A DNA stretch of 34,826 nt, taken from positions 1 through 34,826 of the forward strand of contig WHSM01000007.1 in the NCBI GenBank assembly GCA_009380105.1, given 5' to 3'. Below are positions 17,963 through 27,129 of this stretch, in pieces; the stretch's first letter is position 1; each line of letters opens with the position of its first letter. The DNA is from Micromonosporaceae bacterium (GTDB lineage Bacteria; Actinomycetota; Actinomycetes; Mycobacteriales; Micromonosporaceae). The notes beneath the pieces were generated by a model that saw only the letters and a program-made list of their open reading frames with translations, did not search any database and was not told the DNA's origin. Made by a program: the position numbers and the translations under genes.

Positions 17963-18666
17963 GCGCGCCGCCCGCCACCAGGGCAGAGGTCTGCGTCGCC
18001 GCCTGTGCGGCCCTGTTCGCTGGGGACGGTGAGATCCTGGCCAGCCCGATGGGCCTGATCCCCTCGCTCGGCGCCCGGCTGGCCCGGCTCACCGGCGAAC
18101 CCGACCTGCTGCTGTCCGACGGCGAGGCCCACCTGCTGGGCACGGACGGCGAGGTCGAGGGGTGGCTGCCGTACCGGCGGGTGTTCGACGTGGTGGCCAG
18201 CGGGCGGCGCCATGTGGTGATGGGCGCCAACCAACTCGACCGGCACGGCAACCAGAACATCTCCTGCATCGGCCCACACGACCGCCCTACGCGGCAGCTT
18301 CTCGGGGTGCGGGGCGCTCCCGGGAACACCGTCAACCACCGCACCAGCTACTGGGTCCCGCGGCACAGCCCCCGGGTCTTCGTGCCGGCGGTGGACGCGG
18401 TCTCCGGAGTCGGGCACGACCGAGGGTTCCACCACGTGCACCGGGTCGTCACCAACCTGGCCGTGCTGGACTTCGGCGGCCCTGATCACACCATGCGGCT
18501 GCTCTCGACCCACCCCGGGGTTGCCGTCGAGGAGGTCCGGGCCCAGACGGGATTCGAGCTCGTCGTCGAGGGGGCGGGCGTCACCCGCGTACCCACGGAA
18601 AGAGAGCTGGGGCTGCTCCGAGCGGAACTGGACCCGCAAGCCCGGCGTGACCGCGAGGTCCCCTGA
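17959..18666 (+). CDS. ipdB: CoA-transferase-like beta subunit IpdB
   Basis: MSAPPATRAEVCVAACAALFAGDGEILASPMGLIPSLGARLARL; ATGA overlap with ipdA. Confidence 0.88.
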   Translation: MSAPPATRAEVCVAACAALFAGDGEILASPMGLIPSLGARLARLTGEPDLLLSDGEAHLLGTDGEVEGWLPYRRVFDVVASGRRHVVMGANQLDRHGNQNISCIGPHDRPTRQLLGVRGAPGNTVNHRTSYWVPRHSPRVFVPAVDAVSGVGHDRGFHHVHRVVTNLAVLDFGGPDHTMRLLSTHPGVAVEEVRAQTGFELVVEGAGVTRVPTERELGLLRAELDPQARRDREVP

Positions 18667-19712
18667 TGGAGACCGCGCTCACCAGGCTCACCGGGGTGCG
18701 CCACCCCGTGGTCCAGACCGGCATGGGCTGGGTCGCGGGGCCGCGGCTCGTCGCCGCGGTCGCGAACGCCGGCGGGCTCGGCATCCTGGCGTCGGCGACC
18801 ATGACGTTCTCCGAGCTCGCGGCGGCGCTCGCGGAGGTGCGGGAGCGGACGGACGCGCCGTTCGGGGTGAACCTGCGGGCCGACGCAGTCGACGCCGGAA
18901 GCCGGGTCGACCTGCTGATCACCGAAGGGGTGCGGGTGGCGTCGTTCGCGTTGGCGCCCCGGCCTGAGCTGATCGCGCGACTGAAGGACGCGGGCGTCGT
19001 GGTGATCCCGTCGGTCGGGGCCGCGCGGCACGCCGAGAAGGTCGCCGCGTGGGGCGCGGACGCGGTGCTGGTGCAGGGCGGCGAAGGCGGCGGGCACACC
19101 GGCGGCGTCGCCACCACGCTGCTGCTGCCGACCGTGGTCGACGCGGTGGACATCCCGGTGATCGCGGCGGGCGGGTTCTTCGACGGGCGAGGGCTCGCGG
19201 CGGCGCTGTGCTACGGCGCGGCCGGGATCGCGATGGGCACGCGGTTCCTGCTGACTCGGGAAAGCACGGTGCCGGAGTCCGTGAAGCAGGCGTACCTGTC
19301 GCGGGGCCTGGACGGCACCGTGGTCACCACGTGCGTGGACGGGCTGCCGCATCGGGTCCTGCGCACTGAGCTGGTGTCCCAATTGGAGCGTGCCGGGCCT
19401 GTCCGCGGTTTCCTGGCCGCCGTCCGCAACGCCGCGCACTTTCGAGCGCTCACCGGACTGTCGTGGGGCGCGATGGTGCGCGAGGGCCTGGCGATGCGGC
19501 ACGGCCGGGACCTCACCTGGGCCCAGGTGATCATGGCGGCCAATACGCCCATGCTGCTGCGCGCCGGCCTGGTCGAGGGCCGCACCGACGCAGGAGTGCT
19601 GGCCGCCGGCCAGGTGGTAGGCGTGCTGGACAACCTCCCCACCTGCGAAGAAGTGATCACGGCGGTCGTGGGCGACGCCACAACCACCCTGCAACACCTA
19701 AACCCACCCTGA
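18666..19712 (+). CDS. ipdC: Nitronate monooxygenase-family flavoprotein, IpdC-like
   Basis: HPVVQTGMGWVAGPRLVAAVANAGGLGILASATMT, QGGEGGGHTG, IPVIAAGGFFDGRGLAAALCYGAAGIAMGTRFLLT. Confidence 0.88.
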   Translation: METALTRLTGVRHPVVQTGMGWVAGPRLVAAVANAGGLGILASATMTFSELAAALAEVRERTDAPFGVNLRADAVDAGSRVDLLITEGVRVASFALAPRPELIARLKDAGVVVIPSVGAARHAEKVAAWGADAVLVQGGEGGGHTGGVATTLLLPTVVDAVDIPVIAAGGFFDGRGLAAALCYGAAGIAMGTRFLLTRESTVPESVKQAYLSRGLDGTVVTTCVDGLPHRVLRTELVSQLERAGPVRGFLAAVRNAAHFRALTGLSWGAMVREGLAMRHGRDLTWAQVIMAANTPMLLRAGLVEGRTDAGVLAAGQVVGVLDNLPTCEEVITAVVGDATTTLQHLNPP

Positions 19713-19729
19713 CCCGATCCCAATCCCAG

Positions 19730-20881
19730 TTAGACGCGTTCGATGATGGTCACGTTGGCTTGGCCGCCGCCTTCGCACATTGCCTGCAGGCCGTAGCGGG
19801 CGCCTCCGCGTTCCAGTTCGTGGAGGAGGGTGGTGAGGAGTTTTGTGCCGGTGGCGCCGATGGGGTGGCCCAGGGCTATTCCGCCGCCGTTGACGTTGAC
19901 TCGCTCCGAGTCCGCGCCGGTCTCCTTCAGCCACGCGAGCACCACGCTGGCGAAGGCCTCGTTCACCTCGTACCGGTCGATGTCGTCGACGCTCAGGCCG
20001 GCCCGCCGCAACGCGTGGCGGGTCGCGGCGATCGGCGCCGTGAGCATGAAGACCGGATCGTCGCCGCGCGCCGACAGGTGGTGAATCCTGGCCCGCGGCG
20101 TCAGCCCGTGCGCGCGCACCGCGGCCTCCGACGCCACCAGCACCGCGCTGGCGCCGTCCGAGAGCTGGCTCGCCATCGCCGCGGTCGTCACCCCGCCCTC
20201 CCGCAGCGGCTTCAGCGCCGCCATCTTCTCGACACTGGTGTCCTGGCGCGGCCCTTCGTCGGCGGTGAAAGAGCCGACTGGCGCCAGCTCGCGGTCGAAG
20301 CGCCCCTCACGGCCCGCGTCGATCGCCCTTTTATGCGATGTGTACGAGTAATGCGCCATCTCTTCGCGGGAGAGATCCCAGCGTGAGGCGATCAGATCGG
20401 CGGCCCGGAACTGGGAGATCTCCTCGTCCCCGTACCGCTTCTGCCAGCCGACGGAGCCGGCGAACGGGGTCGGGAAGCCGAACTGCTCCCCCACAGCCAT
20501 CGCCGACGCGATCGGGATCTGGCTCATGTTCTGCACACCGCCCGCGACCACGAGCTCCGCCGTGCCGCTCATCACCGCCTGCGCCGCGAAGTGCACCGCC
20601 TGCTGGCTGGAGCCGCACTGCCGGTCCACCGTGACCCCCGGCACGTGCTGCGGGAAGCCGGCCGCCAGCCACGCCGTGCGCGCGATGTCGCCGGCCTGCG
20701 GCCCGACCGTGTCGACGCACCCGACGATCACGTCGTCCACGGCGCCCGGGTCCACACCGGCCCGCCCGATCAGCGCGGTCAGCACGTGTGCCCCCAGGTC
20801 AGCGGGATGCACGCCGCTCAGGGCGCCGCCGCGCCGGCCGACCGGAGTCCGCACCGCTTCGATCAGGTACGCCTCAGCCAT
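19730..20881 (-). CDS. fadA6: Thiolase, FadA6-like
   Basis: AYLIEAVRTPVGRRGGALSGVHPADLG, CGSSQQAVHFAAQAVMSG, NVNGGGIALGHPIGATGTKLLTTLLHELER. Confidence 0.87.
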   Translation of the reverse strand: MAEAYLIEAVRTPVGRRGGALSGVHPADLGAHVLTALIGRAGVDPGAVDDVIVGCVDTVGPQAGDIARTAWLAAGFPQHVPGVTVDRQCGSSQQAVHFAAQAVMSGTAELVVAGGVQNMSQIPIASAMAVGEQFGFPTPFAGSVGWQKRYGDEEISQFRAADLIASRWDLSREEMAHYSYTSHKRAIDAGREGRFDRELAPVGSFTADEGPRQDTSVEKMAALKPLREGGVTTAAMASQLSDGASAVLVASEAAVRAHGLTPRARIHHLSARGDDPVFMLTAPIAATRHALRRAGLSVDDIDRYEVNEAFASVVLAWLKETGADSERVNVNGGGIALGHPIGATGTKLLTTLLHELERGGARYGLQAMCEGGGQANVTIIERV

Positions 20882-21479
20882 CGCCCCTCCTGGATATGCC
20901 GTCGAGCAGGATGCCGAGGTACTGCTCGGCCACCTCGCGCGCCGAGAGCGGGCCGCCGGGCCGGTACCAGTGCGCCGCGACCCAGACGGTGTCGCGCACG
21001 AACCGGTAGACCAGGTCCACGTCCAGGTCCCCCCGGAACACCCCGTCGGCGATGCCGTCCTCCAGCAGGCCGACCCAGAGCTTGCGGAACTCGACGTTGC
21101 GCTCTTCCAGGTAGCCGAACCGCTCGAAGCGGCTGAGGTGCTTGCTGTCGTTCTGGAAGATCGCGACCTCGGCCCGGTGCTTGTCGATGGCCTCGAACGA
21201 CGCGACCACTATCGCTTCCAGGGTGTTCCTCGGCCCCAGATCCGCCTCTGTGATCGACTGGTAGCGGCCCCAGAGCTCGTCCAGGAAGCGCGTCAGGATC
21301 TCGTCCACCATGGACTCTTTGGACTCGAAGTGGTGGTAGAGGCTGCCGGAGAGGATGTTCGCGGCGTCGGCGATGTCGCGTACGGTCGTCTGCTTCACCC
21401 CCCGGTCGGCGAACAGCTCCGCTGCGATCCGCAGCACCTCGGCGCGTCGCTCCGAGTCGGTCTTCTTCGGTCGTGGCAC
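20874..21479 (-). CDS. kstR2: TetR-family regulator, KstR2-like
   Basis: GTG start at 21479: VPRPKKTDSERRAEVLRIAAELFADRGVKQTTVRDIADAANILSGSLYHHFESKESMVDEIL (TetR HTH); placed between fadA6 and ipdF. Confidence 0.85.
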   Translation of the reverse strand: MPRPKKTDSERRAEVLRIAAELFADRGVKQTTVRDIADAANILSGSLYHHFESKESMVDEILTRFLDELWGRYQSITEADLGPRNTLEAIVVASFEAIDKHRAEVAIFQNDSKHLSRFERFGYLEERNVEFRKLWVGLLEDGIADGVFRGDLDVDLVYRFVRDTVWVAAHWYRPGGPLSAREVAEQYLGILLDGISRRGDG

Positions 21480-21487
21480 CGCCCCTC

Positions 21488-22285
21488 CTACGGGTGCTGG
21501 CTGCTCACCGAGATCACTTCTCCGGTGAGGTACGTCGAGTAGTCGCTGGCGAGGAACACCATCACATTCGCCACTTCCCACGGCTCGGCGGCTCGCCCGA
21601 ACGCCTCCCGCCGGGTCAGCTCGGCGAGCAGGTCGTCCGTGGTGGTCTTGGCGAGGAACGGGTGCATCGCGAGACTGGGCGCGACCGCGTTGACCCGGAT
21701 GCCGTGCTCAGCCACGTCCATCGCGGCGCAGCGCGTCAACGCCATGATCCCGGCCTTCGCGGCGGCGTAGTGCGCCTGCCCGGCCTGCGCCCGCCACCCG
21801 ACCACGGAAGCGTTGTTCACCACCACGCCCGGGGCGCCGCCGTCGCCGGTTCCGGCCTGCGCGACCATCTGGCGTAGCGCCGCGCGGGTGCAGCGGAACG
21901 TGCCGTTGAGGGTCACGTCGAGCACCCGCGACCACTCCTCGTCGGTCATGTCGACCACGGACCGCGTGCCGCCCAGCCCCGCGTTGTTGATCATCACGTC
22001 GAGCCGGCCGAACCGCTCCACAACGGTCGAGACCAGGGCCTGGACCTGCTCCTCGGACGTCACGTCGCAGGCCGCTGAGGCCACCCGGTCGCCGTGTTCT
22101 GCGGCCAGCTTCGCCGCCGTCTCGCCGAGCCGGCGCTCGTGGTGGTCGCTGACCAGGACCCGGGCGCCCTCCTCCAGGCAGCGTCGCGCCACGGCTGATC
22201 CGATGCCGGTCCCGGCCGCCGCGGTGACCACGACGGACTTGCCGGCGAGCAGGCTCCGCCCGGCCGGGTAAGCCGGCACTGTCAT
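21488..22285 (-). CDS. ipdF: Short-chain dehydrogenase, IpdF-like
   Basis: ATG at 22285 (MTVPAYPAGRSLLAGKSVVVTAAAGTGIGSAVARRCLEEGARVLVSD); YAAAKAGIMALTRC; overlaps the fadE30 stop. Confidence 0.83.
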   Translation of the reverse strand: MTVPAYPAGRSLLAGKSVVVTAAAGTGIGSAVARRCLEEGARVLVSDHHERRLGETAAKLAAEHGDRVASAACDVTSEEQVQALVSTVVERFGRLDVMINNAGLGGTRSVVDMTDEEWSRVLDVTLNGTFRCTRAALRQMVAQAGTGDGGAPGVVVNNASVVGWRAQAGQAHYAAAKAGIMALTRCAAMDVAEHGIRVNAVAPSLAMHPFLAKTTTDDLLAELTRREAFGRAAEPWEVANVMVFLASDYSTYLTGEVISVSSQHP

Positions 22286-23487
22286 GGCCGGGCCTGTCTC
22301 GGCAGGCCGAGCACCCGCTCGGCGATGATGTTGCGCTGCACCTCGTCTGACCCTCCGTAGATGGTGTCGGCGCGACTGAACAGGAACAGTCGCTGCCACT
22401 CGTCCAACTCACCGCCTTCGGCGACCATCGAGGACGCGCCGCGCACCTCCATCGCCAGCTCGCCCAACTTCTTGTGCCAGCCGGCCCACAGCAACTTCGC
22501 CACCGACGCGGCCCCGCCGTCAGACCCCACGGACGTGCCGGACCCGCGGCCGCCAAGCGTGCGCAGCGCGTGCGCCCGCATCACCCGCAGCCCGACCCAG
22601 GCGCGGGTGAGCTGGTCGCGCAGCACCGGGTCGTCGAGGGCGCCGTTGCGCCGGGCCAGCTCCACGATCCCGGCCAGCTCGCGCCGGAACCCGACCTGCT
22701 GGCCGAGGGTCGCCACCCCGCGCTCGAAGCCCAGTGTGGCCATCGCGACCTTCCAGCCGTCGCCCGGCTCGCCGACGACGTTGCCGGCCGCCGTCCGCGC
22801 CCCGTCGAAGAACACCTCGTTGAACTCGGAGTCGCCCGTGAGCTGCCGGATCGGCCGCACGGTCACGCCGTCCTGACGCATCGGCACCAGCAGGTACGAC
22901 AGCCCTTCGTGACGCCGCGACCCGGCGGTGCTGCGCGCCAGCACGAAGCACCAGTCGGCGACGTGGGCGAGCGAGGTCCAGATCTTCTGCCCGGTGACGA
23001 CCCACTCGCCGGCGCCGGAGTCGCCCGACCCGCCCGAGCCGCCCGAGTCGTCCAGTCGGGCGGACGTGACGACGGCGGCGAGGTCGGAGCCGGCCCCCGG
23101 CTCGGAGTAGCCCTGGCACCACAGTTCCTCGACCGAGGCGATCTTCGGCAGGAACCGTTCCCGCTGCTCGCGACTGCCGAACGCGAGCAGCGTCGGGCCG
23201 AGCAACTCCTCGCCGACGTGGCTGACCTTCGCGGGGGCGGAGGCTCGGGCGTACTCCTCGTGGAAGATCACCTGCTGTGCGAGCGTGGCGTCGCGGCCGC
23301 CGTGTTCGGCCGGCCAGCCGAGGCAGGTCCAACCCGCTGCGGCGAGGTGACGGTTCCAGGCGAGCCTTTCGGAGTACGCCTCGTGCTCCCGGCCCGGGCC
23401 GCCGAGCCCGCGCAGCTTCGCGAACTCGCCGACGAGGTTGTCGGCGAGCCATTCGCGCAGCTCGCGGCGGAAGGTTGAGTCGGTCAC
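22282..23487 (-). CDS. fadE30: Acyl-CoA dehydrogenase, FadE30-like
   Basis: WCQGYSEPGAGSDLAAV, VVTGQKIWTSLAHVADW, YGGSDEVQRNIIAERVLGLPRQ. Confidence 0.87.
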   Translation of the reverse strand: MTDSTFRRELREWLADNLVGEFAKLRGLGGPGREHEAYSERLAWNRHLAAAGWTCLGWPAEHGGRDATLAQQVIFHEEYARASAPAKVSHVGEELLGPTLLAFGSREQRERFLPKIASVEELWCQGYSEPGAGSDLAAVVTSARLDDSGGSGGSGDSGAGEWVVTGQKIWTSLAHVADWCFVLARSTAGSRRHEGLSYLLVPMRQDGVTVRPIRQLTGDSEFNEVFFDGARTAAGNVVGEPGDGWKVAMATLGFERGVATLGQQVGFRRELAGIVELARRNGALDDPVLRDQLTRAWVGLRVMRAHALRTLGGRGSGTSVGSDGGAASVAKLLWAGWHKKLGELAMEVRGASSMVAEGGELDEWQRLFLFSRADTIYGGSDEVQRNIIAERVLGLPRQARP

Positions 23488-23504
23488 GTGGGTTACGTTA
23501 GCCT

Positions 23505-23518
23505 ACCAAGCACTTGCT
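23505..23518. promoter_or_regulatory. KstR2-like operator between fadE30 and fadD3
   Basis: accaagcacttgct matches AnCAAGnnCTTGnT exactly; lies in the divergent promoter region. Confidence 0.8.
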
Positions 23519-23568
23519 AGGTAGATGCGGCGACGGTGAGCGGCAGAGCGAAACCGGGAGGAGGCGCG

Positions 23569-25113
23569 GTGACCACGGACCCGGTGACCACGGAGCCGCA
23601 GACCATCCCGGCCGCCCTGCGAGCCGCTGCCGAACGGCACGACGCCGAGGCGCTGGCCGACGGCGACGTCCGCCTCACCTGGCGCGAGCTCCACGACGCG
23701 GTCCGCGCCACGGCGGCCGCGCTCATCGGGCACGGCGTCGAGCCGGGCGACCGGGTCGCGATCTGGTCGCCGAACACCCATCACTGGGTACGGATCGCGC
23801 TCGGCGCCCTCTACGCCGGCGCCACACTCGTCCCGATCAACACCCGCTTCACCGCAGCCGAGGCGCTCGACATCCTGGAACGCACCGGGGCCAGAGCGCT
23901 CTTCGTCGCGGGCACGTTCCTCGGCGCCGACCGGCTCGCGGCCCTCCACGAGACGGCGCCCGGCGGCGTGCCGGGGATCGCAGTGCGAATCCCCGTCGAG
24001 ACCGACGAGCCGGAGTGGGACTCGTTCCTGGGGCGGGCTGACTCCGTACCCACAGAAAGGGTTGAAGCCAGGGCAGACGCGGTGACGCCCGATCAGGTCA
24101 GCGACATCCTCTTCACCTCGGGCACCACGGGCCGCAGCAAGGGAGCGATGAGCGCGCACCGGCAGGTGCTCGCCGTGGCGCGGGCCTGGGCCGCATGCGG
24201 CGAGGTAACCGCTGAGGACCGCTACCTGGTGATCAACCCGTTCTTCCACAGCTTCGGCTACAAGGCCGGCATCGCGGCGTGCCTGGTCACCGGGGCGACC
24301 CTCGTGCCGCAGCGGGTGTTCGACGTGGCGGAGGCGATGCGCCTGGTCGCGGCCGAGAAGATCACCGTGCTGCCGGGGCCGCCGACGATCTACTCCTCGA
24401 TGCTCGACGCGCCGGACCGCGACGCCCGAGACCTGACCAGCCTCCGCCTGGCCGTCACCGGCGCCGCGACGGTGCCGGTCGCGCTGGTGGAGCGGATGCA
24501 GCGGGAGTTGAGCTTCGACACGGTGCTGACGGCGTACGGGCTGACCGAAGCGGTCGTCGCCACCATGTGCCGGCCGGACGACGACCCCGAGACCGTCGCG
24601 AACACCTGCGGCCGCGCGACCGCCGACTTCGAGGTCCGCCTCGACGCCTGGACCGGCGAGGTCCTGCTGCGCGGGCCGAACACAATGCTGGGCTACCTCG
24701 ACGACCCCGACGCCACAGCGACCGCTATCGACAGCGACGGCTGGCTGCGCACCGGCGACGTCGGCACGCTGGACGAGCGCGGCTACCTGAAGCTCACCGA
24801 CCGGCTCAAGGACATGTACATCTGCGGCGGCTTCAACGTCTACCCGGCCGAGGTGGAGCAGGCACTCGCGCGGCTGGACGGGGTCGCGGAGTCGGCGGTG
24901 ATCGGCGTGCCGGACACGCGGCTCGGCGAGGTCGGGAAGGCCTACATCATCGCCAGGCCGGGCGCGGCGCTGTCCGAGGACCGCGTCATCGAGCACTGCC
25001 GGGAGCGGCTCGCGAACTACAAGGCCCCCCGGCACGTCGAGTTCGTCGCCGAACTGCCGCGCAACGCCACCGGGAAGATCCTCAAACGAGTGCTCCGGGA
25101 GGGCGCGGCATGA
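23569..25113 (+). CDS. fadD3: Acyl-CoA synthetase, FadD3-like (HIP-CoA ligase)
   Basis: LFTSGTTGRSKGAMSAHRQ, TAYGLTEAVVATMC, DRLKDMYICGGFNVYPAEVE, PRNATGKILKRVL; position matches Mtb Rv3561. ORF opens at 23536; GTG at 23569 is a likely start. Confidence 0.87.
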   Translation: MTTDPVTTEPQTIPAALRAAAERHDAEALADGDVRLTWRELHDAVRATAAALIGHGVEPGDRVAIWSPNTHHWVRIALGALYAGATLVPINTRFTAAEALDILERTGARALFVAGTFLGADRLAALHETAPGGVPGIAVRIPVETDEPEWDSFLGRADSVPTERVEARADAVTPDQVSDILFTSGTTGRSKGAMSAHRQVLAVARAWAACGEVTAEDRYLVINPFFHSFGYKAGIAACLVTGATLVPQRVFDVAEAMRLVAAEKITVLPGPPTIYSSMLDAPDRDARDLTSLRLAVTGAATVPVALVERMQRELSFDTVLTAYGLTEAVVATMCRPDDDPETVANTCGRATADFEVRLDAWTGEVLLRGPNTMLGYLDDPDATATAIDSDGWLRTGDVGTLDERGYLKLTDRLKDMYICGGFNVYPAEVEQALARLDGVAESAVIGVPDTRLGEVGKAYIIARPGAALSEDRVIEHCRERLANYKAPRHVEFVAELPRNATGKILKRVLREGAA

Positions 25114-25964
25114 CGGTGACGTACCAACGAAAAGGGCCGGTCGCGATCGTGACGATGAACCGCCCCGAGTACCGCAACGCGCAGAACTCCGAGATGACCT
25201 ACGCGCTGGACGCCGCATTCGCGCGGGCCGTGGACGACGACGAGGTGAAGGTGATCGTGCTCGCCGGCGCCGGCAAGCACTTCTCGGCCGGGCACGACAT
25301 CGGCACCCCGGGCCGGGACGTCGACGTCGCGTACGACCGCAGAGCCGTCATGTGGTGGACGCACGTCGACAAGCCCGGCGGCGACCAACGGTACGCCCGC
25401 GAGCTGGAGGTATACCTCGGGATGTGCCGCCGCTGGCGTGAGATCCCGAAGCCGGCCATCGCGATGGTGCAGGGCGCGTGCATCGCCGGCGGCCTGATGC
25501 TGGCCTGGGTCTGCGACCTGATCGTCGCCTCGGACGACGCGTTCTTCTCCGACCCGGTGGTGCGGATGGGCATCCCGGGCGTGGAGTACTTCGCCCACCC
25601 GTGGGTGCTCGGGCCGCGGGCGGCGAAGGAGTTCCTGTTCACCGGCGAGCGCTTCTCCGCCGAATGGGCGCTGGAGCACGGCATGGTCAACCGGGTCGTG
25701 CCGCGCTCTTCGCTCGAAGAGTCGACGCTCGCCCTGGCGAACCGCATCGCCGACATGCCCCGGTTCGGGCTGGCGCTCACCAAGCGCGCGGTGAACCAGG
25801 CCGAGGACCAGATGGGCCTGCGCGCCGGCATGGACTCGGTGTTCGGGCTACACCACTTCGCGCACTCCCACAACGCCGAGGTGGGCGAGGACTCGCTCGC
25901 CGGGATGGACGCCCGCGCCATGAGGGACGCCGCCGCTTCCAGGGACGCCACCGGTGGATCTTGA
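25110..25964 (+). CDS. Enoyl-CoA hydratase/isomerase family protein (EchA13-like)
   Basis: MTVTYQRKGPVAIVTMNRPEYRNAQNSEM, VLAGAGKHFSAGHDIGTPGRD, AMVQGACIAGGLMLAWVCDLIVASDDAFFSDP. Confidence 0.88.
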   Translation: MTVTYQRKGPVAIVTMNRPEYRNAQNSEMTYALDAAFARAVDDDEVKVIVLAGAGKHFSAGHDIGTPGRDVDVAYDRRAVMWWTHVDKPGGDQRYARELEVYLGMCRRWREIPKPAIAMVQGACIAGGLMLAWVCDLIVASDDAFFSDPVVRMGIPGVEYFAHPWVLGPRAAKEFLFTGERFSAEWALEHGMVNRVVPRSSLEESTLALANRIADMPRFGLALTKRAVNQAEDQMGLRAGMDSVFGLHHFAHSHNAEVGEDSLAGMDARAMRDAAASRDATGGS

Positions 25965-27129
25965 CCTCGACGCCGAGACCGTCGCGTTCCGCGACGAGGT
26001 CCGTGCCTGGCTCGCCGATCACCTGCCGCGCGCGCCGTTGCCCTCCATGGACACTCCTGAGGGGTACGAAGCGCACCGCGCCTGGGAGCGTCAGCTATGT
26101 CACGCGCGGCTGTCGGTCGTGGCGTGGCCCTCGGAGTTCGGCGGCCGTGACGCGGGGCTGGTGGAGTGGCTGATCTTCGAAGAGGAGTACCACGCGGCCG
26201 GCGCTCCGGGCCGGGTGAGCCAGAACGGCATCTTCCTGCTCGCGCCGACGCTGTTCGCGCACGGCACTCCGGCGCAACGGGACCGGTACCTGGCGCCGAT
26301 GGCGCGCGCCGACGAGGTGTGGGCGCAGGCGTGGTCGGAGCCGGAGGCCGGCAGCGACCTCGCGGCGCTCCGCAGCCGGGCGGCGCCGGTCGACGGGGGT
26401 TGGCTGTTGAGCGGCCAGAAGACCTGGAGCAGCCGGGCTGTGCACGCCGACCGGGGGTTCGGGCTGTTCCGCACGGATCCTTCCGCGTCGCGGCACCGTG
26501 GGCTGACGTACTTCCTCTTCGACCTGCGGGCGCCCGGTGTGACGGTGCGGCCGATTCCGCAGTTGGACGGTGAGCCAGGGTTCGCGGAGATCTTCCTGGA
26601 CGAGGTGTTCGTGCCGGACGCCGACGTGCTGGGCGCGGTAGGGGACGGCTGGCGGGTCGCGATGAGCACCGCGAGCAACGAGCGCGGATTGTCGCTGCGC
26701 AGCCCTGGCCGGTTCCTGGCGGCGGCGTCGCGGCTGGTGTCGCTGTGGCGGTCCGCCTCGGGCGACGCGCCGGCGTCGTGCAAGGCGCCGGCGGACCGTC
26801 CGGACGACGCGCTCGCCGATCGGGTGGTCGACGCGTGGATCGGGGCGCGGGCGTACCAACTGCACACCTTCTCCACCGTGAGCCGACTGCTGGCAGGAGG
26901 CTCGCTGGGGGCGGAGTCGAGCGTCGGGAAGCTGTTCTGGTCCGAGTTGGACATGTCGCTGCACGAGACCGCGCTCGACCTGCTGGGCGCCGACGGCGAG
27001 CTGGCGTCGCCGTGGCTGGACGGCTACCTGTTCGCGCTCGCCGGCCCGATCTACGCGGGCACGAACGAGATCCAGCGCAACATCGTCGCCGAGCGACTGC
27101 TGGGCCTGCCGAAGGAGGCGCGGGGGTGA
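25954..27129 (+). CDS. fadE31: Acyl-CoA dehydrogenase, FadE31-like
   Basis: GTG start; LVEWLIFEEEYHAAGAPGRVSQNGIFLLAPTLFAHGT, QAWSEPEAGSDLAAL, YAGTNEIQRNIVAERLLGLPKE. Confidence 0.82.
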   Translation: MDLDLDAETVAFRDEVRAWLADHLPRAPLPSMDTPEGYEAHRAWERQLCHARLSVVAWPSEFGGRDAGLVEWLIFEEEYHAAGAPGRVSQNGIFLLAPTLFAHGTPAQRDRYLAPMARADEVWAQAWSEPEAGSDLAALRSRAAPVDGGWLLSGQKTWSSRAVHADRGFGLFRTDPSASRHRGLTYFLFDLRAPGVTVRPIPQLDGEPGFAEIFLDEVFVPDADVLGAVGDGWRVAMSTASNERGLSLRSPGRFLAAASRLVSLWRSASGDAPASCKAPADRPDDALADRVVDAWIGARAYQLHTFSTVSRLLAGGSLGAESSVGKLFWSELDMSLHETALDLLGADGELASPWLDGYLFALAGPIYAGTNEIQRNIVAERLLGLPKEARG

